A stretch of 20,856 bases of DNA from Lachnoclostridium phytofermentans (GCA_003526525.1 DPVV01000258.1:1002-21857), one strand, 5' to 3'; positions 8,088 through 15,282 are shown, numbered from the stretch's first letter. Notes: generated by a model from the sequence alone, not told the origin. Program-made: numbers and translations.

Positions 8088-8969
8088 ATGGATATTATTT
8101 CACTAAAGGCATATGCAAAAATAAATCTTGCACTCGATGTGATTGGCAAGCGTCCAAATGGATACCATGATGTCCGAATGATCATGCAGACTATCAAGTT
8201 GTATGATAAAATTACTATTAAGCCAACCACAAATCCAGATATCACGCTAAAGACAAATCTACACTTTTTACCAACCAATGAGAATAATATCGTATATGCG
8301 GCCTGTAAGCTGTTTAAGGAAACTTTTCAGATTAGCGACGGTTTTTACATTAATCTAGAGAAGAGAATTCCTGTTGCAGCCGGAATGGCTGGCGGAAGTT
8401 CCGATGCTGCTGCCACACTTTTTGGCTTAAATGAACTTTTCCAAACCAATCAAACTTTAGAAGATTTAATGAAGCTTGGCGTAAAGCTTGGAGCTGATGT
8501 TCCTTATTGTCTTCTACGCGGAACAGCGTTATCCGAAGGAATCGGTGAGGTCCTAACTCCTCTCCCTCCTGCACCTAACTGCTATTGTTTAATTGTAAAG
8601 CCGCCGGTCAGTGTATCTACCAAATTTGTGTATGAAAACCTTACGTTAGACGAGAACACCAAACATCCAAATATTGATGGGATGATAGAAGCAATTGAAA
8701 AACAAGATTTACATCAAATGTCCTCTCTTGTTTCTAATGTTTTGGAGTCCGTCACAATCAAGCATCATCCAGAAATTGAACGAATTAAAATGGATTTACT
8801 CTCACATGGTGCTCTTAATGCCTTAATGAGTGGAAGCGGTCCAACTGTCTTTGCCTTATTTGACAATCAAAAGACTGCTGAGCGTGCTTTTTATGAATAT
8901 AAGGTTGGCCCTTACGGAAAACAAACTTTCTTAACACGATTTTTTGAATCTAAGAGTGTCAGCCCTTAA
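8088..8969 (+). CDS. ispE: 4-diphosphocytidyl-2-C-methyl-D-erythritol kinase
   Basis: A 293-residue GHMP-family kinase that phosphorylates CDP-ME at the 2-hydroxyl in the MEP (non-mevalonate) isoprenoid pathway. It starts with the typical LKAYAKINLALDV segment and GYHDV, has the ATP-binding loop PVAAGMAGGSSDAAA, and ends with the GHMP motif LMSGSGPTVFALF. The frame is open back to an ATG at 7965, touching the spoIIR stop, but those extra 41 residues match nothing in the family. The ATG at 8088 has an AGGAG ribosome binding site 7 nt upstream and a promoter at 8019-8047 lies within the extension. Family assignment is firm. Confidence 0.94.
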   Translation: MDIISLKAYAKINLALDVIGKRPNGYHDVRMIMQTIKLYDKITIKPTTNPDITLKTNLHFLPTNENNIVYAACKLFKETFQISDGFYINLEKRIPVAAGMAGGSSDAAATLFGLNELFQTNQTLEDLMKLGVKLGADVPYCLLRGTALSEGIGEVLTPLPPAPNCYCLIVKPPVSVSTKFVYENLTLDENTKHPNIDGMIEAIEKQDLHQMSSLVSNVLESVTIKHHPEIERIKMDLLSHGALNALMSGSGPTVFALFDNQKTAERAFYEYKVGPYGKQTFLTRFFESKSVSP

Positions 8970-9087
8970 TGGATATACTCTTATAAACAGACCAGTTGAA
9001 AGTACTTCAGATGCCTAACAACTATATTATTAATTCATATGATGACATAGTTACAATATTAATAATTCATAGTTCCATTATTTTATG

Positions 9088-9154
9088 AAAAGAACAAATT
9101 GTATCATCACCTAAGATTTTATATCTTGGAAAATGATGCGGTTTGTTCTTTTTT
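9088..9154 (+). terminator. long-stem terminator downstream of ispE
   Basis: A 20-bp stem pairs AAAAGAACAAATTGTATCAT (9088-9107) with ATGATGCGGTTTGTTCTTTT (9133-9152), using only three G-U pairs. An inner AAGAT/ATCTT stem lies in the loop and a T-run ends at 9154. The stem's A-rich 5' side lets it act on both strands. Confidence 0.8.
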
Positions 9155-9162
9155 GTTCAAGA

Positions 9163-9195
9163 CAAGGGAAAGTTCGCGAAGCGTACTTTCTCTTG
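9163..9195. repeat. 33-nt palindromic element, copy A
   Basis: An imperfect inverted repeat beginning CAAG and ending CTTG, with an AAAGTTCGC / GCGTACTTT core and a GAA loop. A second 33-nt copy at 10971-11003 has the same frame (CAAG ends, AAAGT, CGC...GCG centre) and matches at 22 of 33 positions. The two copies flank the sipL-like gene. Confidence 0.5.
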
Positions 9196-9302
9196 CTCGG
9201 TGTGGGAGATTCCTACCAGGTACCATCTCTTTAGAAATCATCTTATACGAATGTTTTGTTCTCTTTACTCATAGCATATAATATCATTCACATTTTGCAT
9301 TC

Positions 9303-9329
9303 ATAACTACTTATCCAGGTTCATATAAT
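9303..9329 (+). promoter_or_regulatory. sigma-E-type promoter of the sipL-like gene
   Basis: ATA at 9303-9305, a 16-bp spacer and CATATAAT at 9322-9329 match the mother-cell sigma-E pattern (ATA, 16-18 bp, CATAYAHT) at every position. The transcript would start near 9336, some 55 nt before the TTG start. The 8970-9302 stretch otherwise holds only the terminator and the palindrome. Confidence 0.65.
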
Positions 9330-9390
9330 GTGTTAGACGCAAACGTGGGACATTTAGAACACGAATAAAATGAGCAAGGAGGGAATTTAC

Positions 9391-10962
9391 TTGGAACTCA
9401 TTAAAAAGAACATACATATGAATAAGCTGAAATGTAAAAGTAATCTTCAAGTAACCTTTGACGATGATTTCAATGTACCGGATAGTAAACCAGACATTAG
9501 TAAATTAATTAAGTCGCAGGGGGAAATCAAATTTAACGATCAGAAAATAAACAATGGTAAACTCTATGCAAATGGCTCGCTGCATTTTCAGGTATTATAT
9601 TTAAGTGATGAAACCAATCGTCCAATCCATAGCTTAAGTGGACAGATTCCTTTCGATGAAGTAGTTAACTTAAATGAATCCTGCAATCATGATACCGGAA
9701 CATTAAAATACGAGATCGAAGACCTAACCGCTAGTATTATTAACTCCAGAAAACTTAGTGTAAAGGCTTTGGTTCGCTTAAGTGTTGCCGTAGAAGATTT
9801 GTATGATGAAGAAAGTGCTGTGTCTGTTGATGCCGAACCTGATGTACAATCCGTATCCAAAACAATTGACGTTACCAATATGGCTGTAAACAAAAAGGAC
9901 AGCTATCGGTTCCGTGATGAGGTTGTTCTTCCATCTGGTAAGAGCTGTATCTCCGAAATTCTATATAATAATGTAGAATTGAAGAATGTCGATGTGCGTC
10001 TGTTGACAGATAAGTTCACTGCCAAAGGTGAAATTTCGCTGTTTGTCCTCTACATAGGGGATGGCGAAGACAGCCCAATGGAATACTATGAGGCTGATCT
10101 ACCTTTTAGCTCAACCATTGACTGTAATGGCTGTACCGAAGATATGACTCCTGACATCTCACTTGATATCGTTGGTAACAACTTAAGTGTAAAACCAGAT
10201 GCGGATGGAGAAGAACGAGTTCTTGACTTAGAAACAATCTTAGATGTTTCCATTAAGATTTATGAGGAAACTCAGATGCAAGTTCTTCAGGATATCTATT
10301 CTCCAATGAGGGAAATTACTCCTGTTTATAAGGAAGCTAATTATGAGAACCTTCTCATGCGTAATAACAATCGTGCACGCGTATCGGAAAGAATTCGATT
10401 AGATGAAGATAGTGCAAAACTATTACAGATTTGCCATGGAAATGGTACCGTTAAGATTGATGATATTATTCCTGTAGATAATGGATTAGAAGTAGAAGGC
10501 GTTATTGATCTTAGCATACTTTACATAAGCTCAGATGATGCAAGACCTTTACAAGCTATAAAAGCTGCTGTCCCATTTTCTCAAATGATAGAAATTCGAG
10601 ACTTAAAGCCAAATAGCAGCTATGATGTAAAATCAAACCTTGAGCAAATCAACATTATGATGCTTGATAATTCAGAGGTAGAGGTAAAAGCTAGTGTTGT
10701 TCTTAACGTTATCGCATTTGACCGTTTAACCGAATCCTTTATGGTTGATTTCAAAGAAAGTCCTCTCGACTTAGCGGTGTTGCAAGCAATGCCAGGTATG
10801 ATTGGATATGTAGTGAAACCTGGTGATAGCCTTTGGAAGATAGCAAAGAATTACCATACCACAGTTGACGCTATCAAAGATATTAATGATTTGGATTCAG
10901 AATCTATCAGTGCTGGGGATCATCTCTTAATTGTTAAGGAATTAGATCCTAGCTTTGGATAA
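9391..10962 (+). CDS. sipL: SipL-like spore coat morphogenetic protein (SPOCS repeats, LysM)
   Basis: A 523-residue protein with three copies of an SPOCS (DUF3794)-like unit, recognisable by the recurring pattern G-x-hydrophobic-x-(F/L)-x-V/I-LYI/L ... PF (near residues 55-92, 207-244 and 363-402), and one C-terminal LysM domain (about 473-515; YVVKPGDSLWKIAKNYHTT start). This layout is that of SipL, the Clostridioides difficile protein that binds SpoIVA and is needed for coat assembly in the mother cell. The start is TTG 9391. AAGGAGGG lies 7 nt upstream, whereas the in-frame ATG at 9370 lies upstream of that site and has none. A sigma-E-type promoter precedes it, and a strong terminator follows. 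Orthology to SipL is inferred from architecture; other SPOCS-LysM proteins exist. Confidence 0.82.
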   Translation: MELIKKNIHMNKLKCKSNLQVTFDDDFNVPDSKPDISKLIKSQGEIKFNDQKINNGKLYANGSLHFQVLYLSDETNRPIHSLSGQIPFDEVVNLNESCNHDTGTLKYEIEDLTASIINSRKLSVKALVRLSVAVEDLYDEESAVSVDAEPDVQSVSKTIDVTNMAVNKKDSYRFRDEVVLPSGKSCISEILYNNVELKNVDVRLLTDKFTAKGEISLFVLYIGDGEDSPMEYYEADLPFSSTIDCNGCTEDMTPDISLDIVGNNLSVKPDADGEERVLDLETILDVSIKIYEETQMQVLQDIYSPMREITPVYKEANYENLLMRNNNRARVSERIRLDEDSAKLLQICHGNGTVKIDDIIPVDNGLEVEGVIDLSILYISSDDARPLQAIKAAVPFSQMIEIRDLKPNSSYDVKSNLEQINIMMLDNSEVEVKASVVLNVIAFDRLTESFMVDFKESPLDLAVLQAMPGMIGYVVKPGDSLWKIAKNYHTTVDAIKDINDLDSESISAGDHLLIVKELDPSFG

Positions 10963-10970
10963 TTTTATAA

Positions 10971-11003
10971 CAAGAAAAAGTACGCATCGCGATCTCTTCC
11001 TTG
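10971..11003. repeat. 33-nt palindromic element, copy B
   Basis: Second copy of the element at 9163-9195, starting 8 nt after the sipL-like stop codon. It has CAAG/CTTG ends and a GTACGC-ATC-GCG centre. Its arms pair less well than copy A (about 11 of 15 pairs). Confidence 0.45.
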
Positions 11004-11018
11004 TCACGAACTATTAAA

Positions 11019-11073
11019 AAAGAGGAGCTGTTGCACTAGCGGTTAATAAACCGCAGTGCACAGCTCATTTTTT
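11019..11073. terminator. strong terminator after the sipL-like gene
   Basis: GAGCTGTTGCACTAGCGGTT (11025-11044) pairs with AACCGCAGTGCACAGCTC (11049-11066) with two bulged bases. A T-run follows on the plus strand, and an A-run on the 5' side makes it usable for the converging minus-strand gene too. Confidence 0.85.
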
Positions 11074-11082
11074 GGCTTTAAT

Positions 11083-11123
11083 AAGGCTTGTTACACTAAT
11101 TACTTAGTGCGTCAGACCTTTTT
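11083..11123. terminator. possible second terminator hairpin
   Basis: CACTAA and TTAGTG close a TTAC loop. Outer AAGG/CCTT bases pair and a T-run ends at 11123. The middle of the stem is poorly paired, so this is weaker than the adjacent terminator. Confidence 0.35.
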
Positions 11124-11142
11124 CTAATTAAGTAATGAACGA

Positions 11143-11715
11143 TCACTCTAAACCGTCCTTCCACTTATTAAGCTTTTCAATCGTTGTATCTAAAGTTTTC
11201 TGGCATATCTCAGGAAGTTCGCCTCCCCAAGCTTTCGTAGCCTCTTTAAAGCCCTTTGTAACAGCATTAATCATGGTTTCTGCTTTGGAGGAATCATTTC
11301 CAGCCAGTGCTTTTGCAAAAGATACTAAACGTTCGGAGGTTTGTTCAACACCCCAATATCCATCTTCTGCAATTTCAGAAGCTGCCTTCGCAGCTGTTTC
11401 TGGGTCAACCGTTACTTTTCCTTCTCGAAGTAGAGCCCAAATATCTGTAGCATTCGTTACTTGCTCGCCTTGTTTTAATAACATTTTTTCAACTAACGAG
11501 CGAAGACTTGCTGTTCTTTGTTCTGCATCCGCTTTTAATCTTTCGATAGTTTCCCTATCCTGCTGCTTATTTGTTTTAATACCTTCGGACTTTTCATAAG
11601 TTGCAGCCACTGTTTCTTGATTCGACTCGTTCGTCGTGGAATTTTTCTTCTCTAATTCCGCTGATTCTGTTGACGCATAGGTGTTTCTTACACCCGTAAC
11701 TCCGTTTACATTCAT
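11143..11715 (-). CDS. conserved-looking protein of unknown function
   Basis: A 190-residue soluble protein that I cannot name. The first 50 residues are polar and rich in Ser, Thr, Glu and Asn, likely disordered. A helical stretch of about residues 50-85 follows (DRETIERLKADAEQR and onwards). The C-terminal 100 residues contain the ordered, Trp-bearing segments DIWALLREGKVTVDPE, DGYWGVEQTSERLVSFAKAL and TKAWGGELPE. There is no signal peptide or membrane segment and only one cysteine. An AAGGAGGG ribosome binding site 6 nt upstream firmly supports the ATG at 11715. The domain layout (flexible tail plus compact helical domain) recalls small regulatory or secreted-apparatus proteins, but that is a guess. 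It stands alone between terminators. Confidence 0.75.
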   Translation of the reverse strand: MNVNGVTGVRNTYASTESAELEKKNSTTNESNQETVAATYEKSEGIKTNKQQDRETIERLKADAEQRTASLRSLVEKMLLKQGEQVTNATDIWALLREGKVTVDPETAAKAASEIAEDGYWGVEQTSERLVSFAKALAGNDSSKAETMINAVTKGFKEATKAWGGELPEICQKTLDTTIEKLNKWKDGLE

Positions 11716-11775
11716 ACAATACCCTCCTTGGTATACGTAGGGCTATAAACCCTAATAAAAAAGACATCAGTTACC

Positions 11776-11791
11776 GACCTAAACTTAGGTC
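11776..11791. repeat. 16-bp palindrome upstream of the 11143-11715 gene
   Basis: GACCTAAACTTAGGTC is a 7-bp inverted repeat with a 2-nt centre, 61 nt upstream of the start at 11715. It could be an operator for that gene, or part of the read-through terminator of the PHP gene on the minus strand. Confidence 0.4.
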
Positions 11792-11845
11792 TTATTTCTT
11801 ATATCGGAAGGAATCGTAAAAATGTTTAACTCGATCTATGCTTAC

Positions 11846-11875
11846 AAGAAAACTCCCAGGCCTCTTAGGTGGGAG
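11846..11875 (-). terminator. terminator of the leftward hydrogenase-sensor operon
   Basis: On the minus strand CTCCCA and TGGGAG pair around an inner CCT/AGG, followed by TTTTCTTG. The stop codon of the PHP gene (11865) lies in the loop. It ends the leftward operon. Confidence 0.7.
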
Positions 11876-12596
11876 ATGATTCTAAACCTTCTAATGCTAT
11901 TAGTACAGCAGTTGCATTCTTCATTGAAGCGGATAACACATGAACTGGTTCACTAATCTGCCCTAAGTTATGAGCATCAGAATCCAAAATTGCTCTACAC
12001 TTTTGGAGATATGGATTATTAGGAATGAAAAGATCTCTGTTCTCCAGTTTTGTAAGCTCTACACAAGAAAACCTACTATCTGGAGGTAGAAACCCTAGGT
12101 TTGAAATCACACTATTTGAAGATTTATCAATATGAGCAGGAATCATAACCCCATGGTAAGCAGTTACTACATTATAGACATCAGAAAATCCGATGGTAGT
12201 CGCATTAATCAAAAGATACTCTTCACGTTCTAACACCAACTCATCTTCATCTACAACTAACTGATTTCCAAAGATACTTTCCTTATTCTTTACCTTTATT
12301 AAACGCTCATAGACATAAGAATCAAACATCATGGCATCTTCTAATTCCGCAAATAAGCAAATGACATGTACTTCCTCAGAAGTCGTTAACTCCATTCCTG
12401 GCAAGACTAAAATATTATTTTTCTTCCCAATCTCTATCGCAGCCTTACAGTTTCTACAGGTGTTATGATCGGTAATCGCTATCACATCCAGCCCCTTTAA
12501 TGCCGCCATCATAACAATATTAGCCGGAGTCATATCGTCATCGGCACAAGGAGATAAGCAGGTGTGAATATGAAAATCATAGGTTAGAGGAATCAC
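11865..12596 (-). CDS. PHP-domain metal-dependent phosphoesterase
   Basis: A 243-residue PHP (polymerase and histidinol phosphatase) domain protein, expected to hydrolyse a phosphoester with a metal cluster. The four PHP motifs are visible: DFHIHTCLSPCAD (H9, H11), ITDHN (D43, H44), GMELTTSEEVHV (E69, H77), then IPAHID and SDAH near the C terminus. The frame stays open to a TTG at 12629. I prefer the GTG at 12596, because family members begin just before the DxHxH motif and it cuts the overlap with the upstream DRTGG gene to 20 nt. Neither start has a clear ribosome binding site, so translational coupling is likely. It is the last gene of the leftward operon, and its substrate is unknown. PHP genes recur beside HydS-type hydrogenases in Clostridia. 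Confidence 0.85.
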   Translation of the reverse strand: MIPLTYDFHIHTCLSPCADDDMTPANIVMMAALKGLDVIAITDHNTCRNCKAAIEIGKKNNILVLPGMELTTSEEVHVICLFAELEDAMMFDSYVYERLIKVKNKESIFGNQLVVDEDELVLEREEYLLINATTIGFSDVYNVVTAYHGVMIPAHIDKSSNSVISNLGFLPPDSRFSCVELTKLENRDLFIPNNPYLQKCRAILDSDAHNLGQISEPVHVLSASMKNATAVLIALEGLESSPT

Positions 12597-12924
12597 GTAT
12601 GATTTGATATACTTGGTACGCTGCCTCAAAAATAGGTAGTTCGGTAGCTAAGATTGTAATACCTTCACTTTTCGCTTTTGATAGTGCAGCATCATCAAGC
12701 GTAATTCCCTCCGACAAAATTACACAAGCTACTTCTGTTAAAGTTGCAACCGCTATCGTATTTATATTACCCATTACTGTTACCCAAGCAGATCCAACTG
12801 GAATTTTACTCATTGCAATACTTAATAAATCACAACAAAATGGAGTCTCTACTTTCGTATTTAGGTTGTCACCCTCGTTAATTACTGCAAAATTGCTACT
12901 CCTGATAAATTCTTGTTTTGTCAT
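12577..12924 (-). CDS. DRTGG-domain protein (second copy in operon)
   Basis: A 115-residue protein consisting of one DRTGG domain, the fold found in the N-terminal part of HPr kinase-related and phosphotransacetylase-related proteins. The alignment core is CDLLSIAMSKIP, the strand WVTVMGNINTIAVATL and the segment VILSEGITLDDAALSKA followed by GITILAT. The operon's first gene (14932-15282) is a clear paralogue with the same order of elements. The ATG at 12924 has GGAGG 5 nt upstream. A 164-nt gap with a hairpin separates it from the hydrogenase-like gene, and it overlaps the PHP gene. The literal DRTGG motif is not present. DRTGG domains are thought to bind nucleotides or act as regulatory modules. 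The role here is unproven. Confidence 0.78.
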   Translation of the reverse strand: MTKQEFIRSSNFAVINEGDNLNTKVETPFCCDLLSIAMSKIPVGSAWVTVMGNINTIAVATLTEVACVILSEGITLDDAALSKAKSEGITILATELPIFEAAYQVYQIIRDSSNL

Positions 12925-12999
12925 CCTTTCCTCCCGCCCTAGTAAACTCTATGATACTGTATTTTTAGCTTTACCTAATTTCCACTATATGGATTATCA

Positions 13000-13039
13000 A
13001 TCAGGTTCCTCGCTTATTGAAGCGGGATACTTCCCTGAT
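13000..13039. other. stem-loop between the HydS-like and DRTGG genes
   Basis: ATCAGG (13000-13005) pairs with CCTGAT (13034-13039) around an inner CGCTT/AAGCG stem with an ATTG loop. No T-run follows on the minus strand, so an mRNA-processing or stability element is more likely than a terminator. Confidence 0.4.
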
Positions 13040-13088
13040 GAGGCTAATTTATTCTTCTTGTTTGTAGAATTATTATAAAAGTTCCTCT

Positions 13089-14372
13089 TTAACTATCCTT
13101 TGGAAATTTACCAGATAGCTTGTTTACATACTCTCTAAAGATATGGATGCAATAGTTTTCCTCCGCAACCCCTCTCACAATATCCTCTGCAAGAGCCTTA
13201 CAAGTCGGAGCTCCGCAAGATCCACAGTCAAGCCCCGGAAACTTCTTACAAAGTTCTTCTACTTTTGCTACTTTACCAATACTTTCAATTAAACTGACAC
13301 CAAGATTGAAAACAGGTTCATATTCAACCTCCTGTGTCCAAAAAAGATCAATACTTTCAAGTGGAATATGCGTTCTAGCAACGGGCATATATTTACGAAG
13401 TCTTTTCAGTTTTACTTTCGCAACATATGGATTCTCAACGGTTAATACCCCACCAACACATCCTCCACTGCACGCATTTAATTCAATAAACTCCAGGTTC
13501 GTAAACTTCTGATCTTCCATATCCTCAAGTACTCGAATGATATTTTCAATCCCATCTGCTGCAAGATAGCTATCTGTTAGAAGCCCACTTGCCTCACCGC
13601 CACTAGAACCCCAACTGATTCCTATTTTACCCGAGATTGCTAGGTCTTCTAACTCATCTCTCTCTGCTACAATTTTCATACAACTTATTAACCGTGGATA
13701 GACATCCTTAATTGCAAGTACCCCATCCACCTCACTTTTTTCATATCCCAAGGGATTTTTAGCCGCTGTAACCTTAGCCGGGCATGGTGAGATGAAAAAG
13801 ATGCCTATTTTCTCACTTGGAAGCCCAGTCTTCTCCATTGCTACTTTTCTAGCTAGCTCGGCAGCAATATCAACTGGAGCCTTTAGAGGAAGTAGATGCT
13901 CTAAAAGATTCGGAAAACGAACACGAATCAATCTAGTTACCACAGGGCATGCAGTACTAATAACGGGCCACTTCTCCTTATGTTCTTCTATGTACATTCT
14001 AGTTGCTGCAGATATAATTTCAGCAGCACCGCTTACTTCGAAAACATCAGAGAATCCCATTAGCTTTAATGCATTTAAAACAATATTAATATCATCTAAA
14101 TTATTCATCTGTGCATACAAAGAAGGTGCTGGTAAGGCAACGGTATATTCGAATTTCTTAATCATATCCATACTATCATAAGTCGCATTCTTGGCATGAT
14201 GAGGACATATTCTAATACACTCACCACAGTCAATACAAAATTCTTTTGTGATTACCGCCTTTTGATTACGAACTCTTATTGCCTCGGTAGGGCAACGCTT
14301 AATGCAATTGATACAGCCCGTACAAAGGCTTTCATCCAATCGCACCGCAGTATAAAACTTCCCCATCGTCAT
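13089..14372 (-). CDS. HydS-like putative sensory [FeFe]-hydrogenase
   Basis: A 427-residue iron-sulfur protein. Two N-terminal [4Fe-4S] ferredoxin motifs (C17/20/23/27 and C46/49/52/56) precede a hydrogenase H-domain, and a further four-cysteine motif of the PF04060 type (C383, C386, C391, C408) closes the protein. The H-cluster cysteines are kept: C142 in STACPVV (L1), C197 in SPCPAK (L2) and C301/C305 in ELNACSGGCVGG (L3). The proton-relay cysteine before C142 is Ala141, the change described for the sensory enzyme HydS of Thermotoga maritima. The C-terminal PAS domain of classical HydS is absent. It probably senses H2 or redox state rather than catalysing bulk turnover. It is the third gene of the leftward operon, and its start has AGGAGAGGGGG upstream. 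Confidence 0.85.
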   Translation of the reverse strand: MTMGKFYTAVRLDESLCTGCINCIKRCPTEAIRVRNQKAVITKEFCIDCGECIRICPHHAKNATYDSMDMIKKFEYTVALPAPSLYAQMNNLDDINIVLNALKLMGFSDVFEVSGAAEIISAATRMYIEEHKEKWPVISTACPVVTRLIRVRFPNLLEHLLPLKAPVDIAAELARKVAMEKTGLPSEKIGIFFISPCPAKVTAAKNPLGYEKSEVDGVLAIKDVYPRLISCMKIVAERDELEDLAISGKIGISWGSSGGEASGLLTDSYLAADGIENIIRVLEDMEDQKFTNLEFIELNACSGGCVGGVLTVENPYVAKVKLKRLRKYMPVARTHIPLESIDLFWTQEVEYEPVFNLGVSLIESIGKVAKVEELCKKFPGLDCGSCGAPTCKALAEDIVRGVAEENYCIHIFREYVNKLSGKFPKDS

Positions 14373-14447
14373 CCCCCTCTCCTAGCATATCTCTTAGCAT
14401 ATATTTCATTCCAAGAAACAAAAAACATCTAGTAAGCCCTGATTACT

Positions 14448-14478
14448 CGTTATGTATCATATCATGATACAATTAACG
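14448..14478. repeat. 31-bp inverted repeat upstream of the HydS-like gene
   Basis: CGTTA...TAACG ends flank GTATCA / TGATAC arms around TATCA. It lies in the 140-nt gap between the RsbW-like and HydS-like genes. It could be an operator or an mRNA hairpin; no clear promoter accompanies it. Confidence 0.4.
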
Positions 14479-14512
14479 CTAATCCATCCATCATTTCCTT
14501 ATACTAACATAA

Positions 14513-14935
14513 CTACATATAAACCTTTATCGTTACAGTAGTCCCCTCTCCCAGTATAGTATCTATGTTCATTTCATCTGAGTATTTTTTCATATTCGGA
14601 AGACCCATACCAGCCCCGAATCCCAGTGCCCTAACATTATCGGGTGCGGTGGAATATCCTGCTTGCATGGCAAGTTCTACATCTACAATTCCTGGTCCTT
14701 CATCTTTTAATCTGATTATGATTTCAGTTGAAGAGATAAACACAGTGATTTCTCCTCCATGAGCATGAATCACCATGTTTATCTCGCCCTCATACATTGA
14801 GATGGCAACCTTTCTTATAACCTCCGGATTTGCACCCATCTGCTTTAGTTTCTTTTTAACATCACTAGAGGCTTCCCCAGCTCTAGTAAAATCATCACCA
14901 GATATCGTATAAGTTAGTGTGATTGTTTGGTTCAA
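14513..14935 (-). CDS. RsbW/SpoIIAB-like ATP-binding regulatory protein
   Basis: A 140-residue GHKL-fold ATPase of the anti-sigma-factor/serine kinase type. The N-box is EGEINMVIHA (N53), the G1 box DEGPGI starts at D78 and the G2 box GFGAGMGL starts at G105. In RsbW and SpoIIAB such proteins bind a sigma factor and phosphorylate a STAS-domain antagonist. The start is TTG 14935: GGAGG lies 9 nt upstream and the TTG overlaps the TGA stop of the DRTGG gene (TTGA), a classical translational coupling. The longer open frame to 15007 would overlap DRTGG by 76 nt and add unrelated residues. No sigma factor or STAS gene lies in the window, so its partner is unknown. It may act on the neighbouring HydS-like or DRTGG protein. 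Confidence 0.83.
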   Translation of the reverse strand: MNQTITLTYTISGDDFTRAGEASSDVKKKLKQMGANPEVIRKVAISMYEGEINMVIHAHGGEITVFISSTEIIIRLKDEGPGIVDVELAMQAGYSTAPDNVRALGFGAGMGLPNMKKYSDEMNIDTILGEGTTVTIKVYM

Positions 14936-15282
14936 TTTGAGGTACCTCCGCGCAAACCATTTTGGTATAATAAACCACATGCTGTAAACATACGATGTCC
15001 GGTACATAATAACGGTATTTCTCTTTCATTTGCAAGCTCAATCATAGCTTCATCTGGTCTTTTTCCTCGAACAAAAACAATACATACTACATCCATCATT
15101 TCCGCAGTGCGAACTACCTGTAAATTGCACAACCCAGTTAGCAATACACATTGTTCTTTGACAAATGCAAGTACATCACTCATCATATCGGATCCACAAC
15201 CAGTATGTGCCTCACGATTTAAAAATTCTTCTCCGCTAATTACCTGCGCTCCAAGTATTTCTTTCACATCTCTTACAGTCAT
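14932..15282 (-). CDS. DRTGG-domain protein (first gene of leftward operon)
   Basis: A 116-residue DRTGG-domain protein, paralogous to 12577-12924. Recognisable elements are TVRDVKEILGAQVISGEEFL, the GCGSDMMSDVLAFV helix, CVLLTGLCNLQVVRTAEM and VVCIVFVRGKRPDEAMIELA followed by IPLLCTG. The ATG at 15282 is preferred: a GAGGAGG ribosome binding site lies 9 nt upstream, while upstream in-frame ATGs at 15324 and 15300 have none and add residues not expected in the family. It has five cysteines, more than its paralogue, two of them in GCGS and GLCN. It is the first gene of the operon and therefore the nearest to the shared control region. Nucleotide or redox sensing is a possible role but is inference only. 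Confidence 0.78.
   Translation of the reverse strand: MTVRDVKEILGAQVISGEEFLNREAHTGCGSDMMSDVLAFVKEQCVLLTGLCNLQVVRTAEMMDVVCIVFVRGKRPDEAMIELANEREIPLLCTGHRMFTACGLLYQNGLRGGTSN

Noticed and set aside
9021..9072. Two similar 16-nt AT-rich stretches (ATATTATTAATTCATA-like) downstream of ispE
   Set aside because: Only two copies of low-complexity AT sequence; chance similarity is likely.
9099..9281. 60-codon open frame over the ispE terminator and palindrome
   Set aside because: It starts in the terminator stem and has no ribosome binding site.
11135..11599. Plus-strand open frame opposite the 11143-11715 gene
   Set aside because: The minus-strand frame has a strong ribosome binding site and protein-like composition; the plus frame is Ser/Phe-rich antisense shadow with no ribosome binding site.
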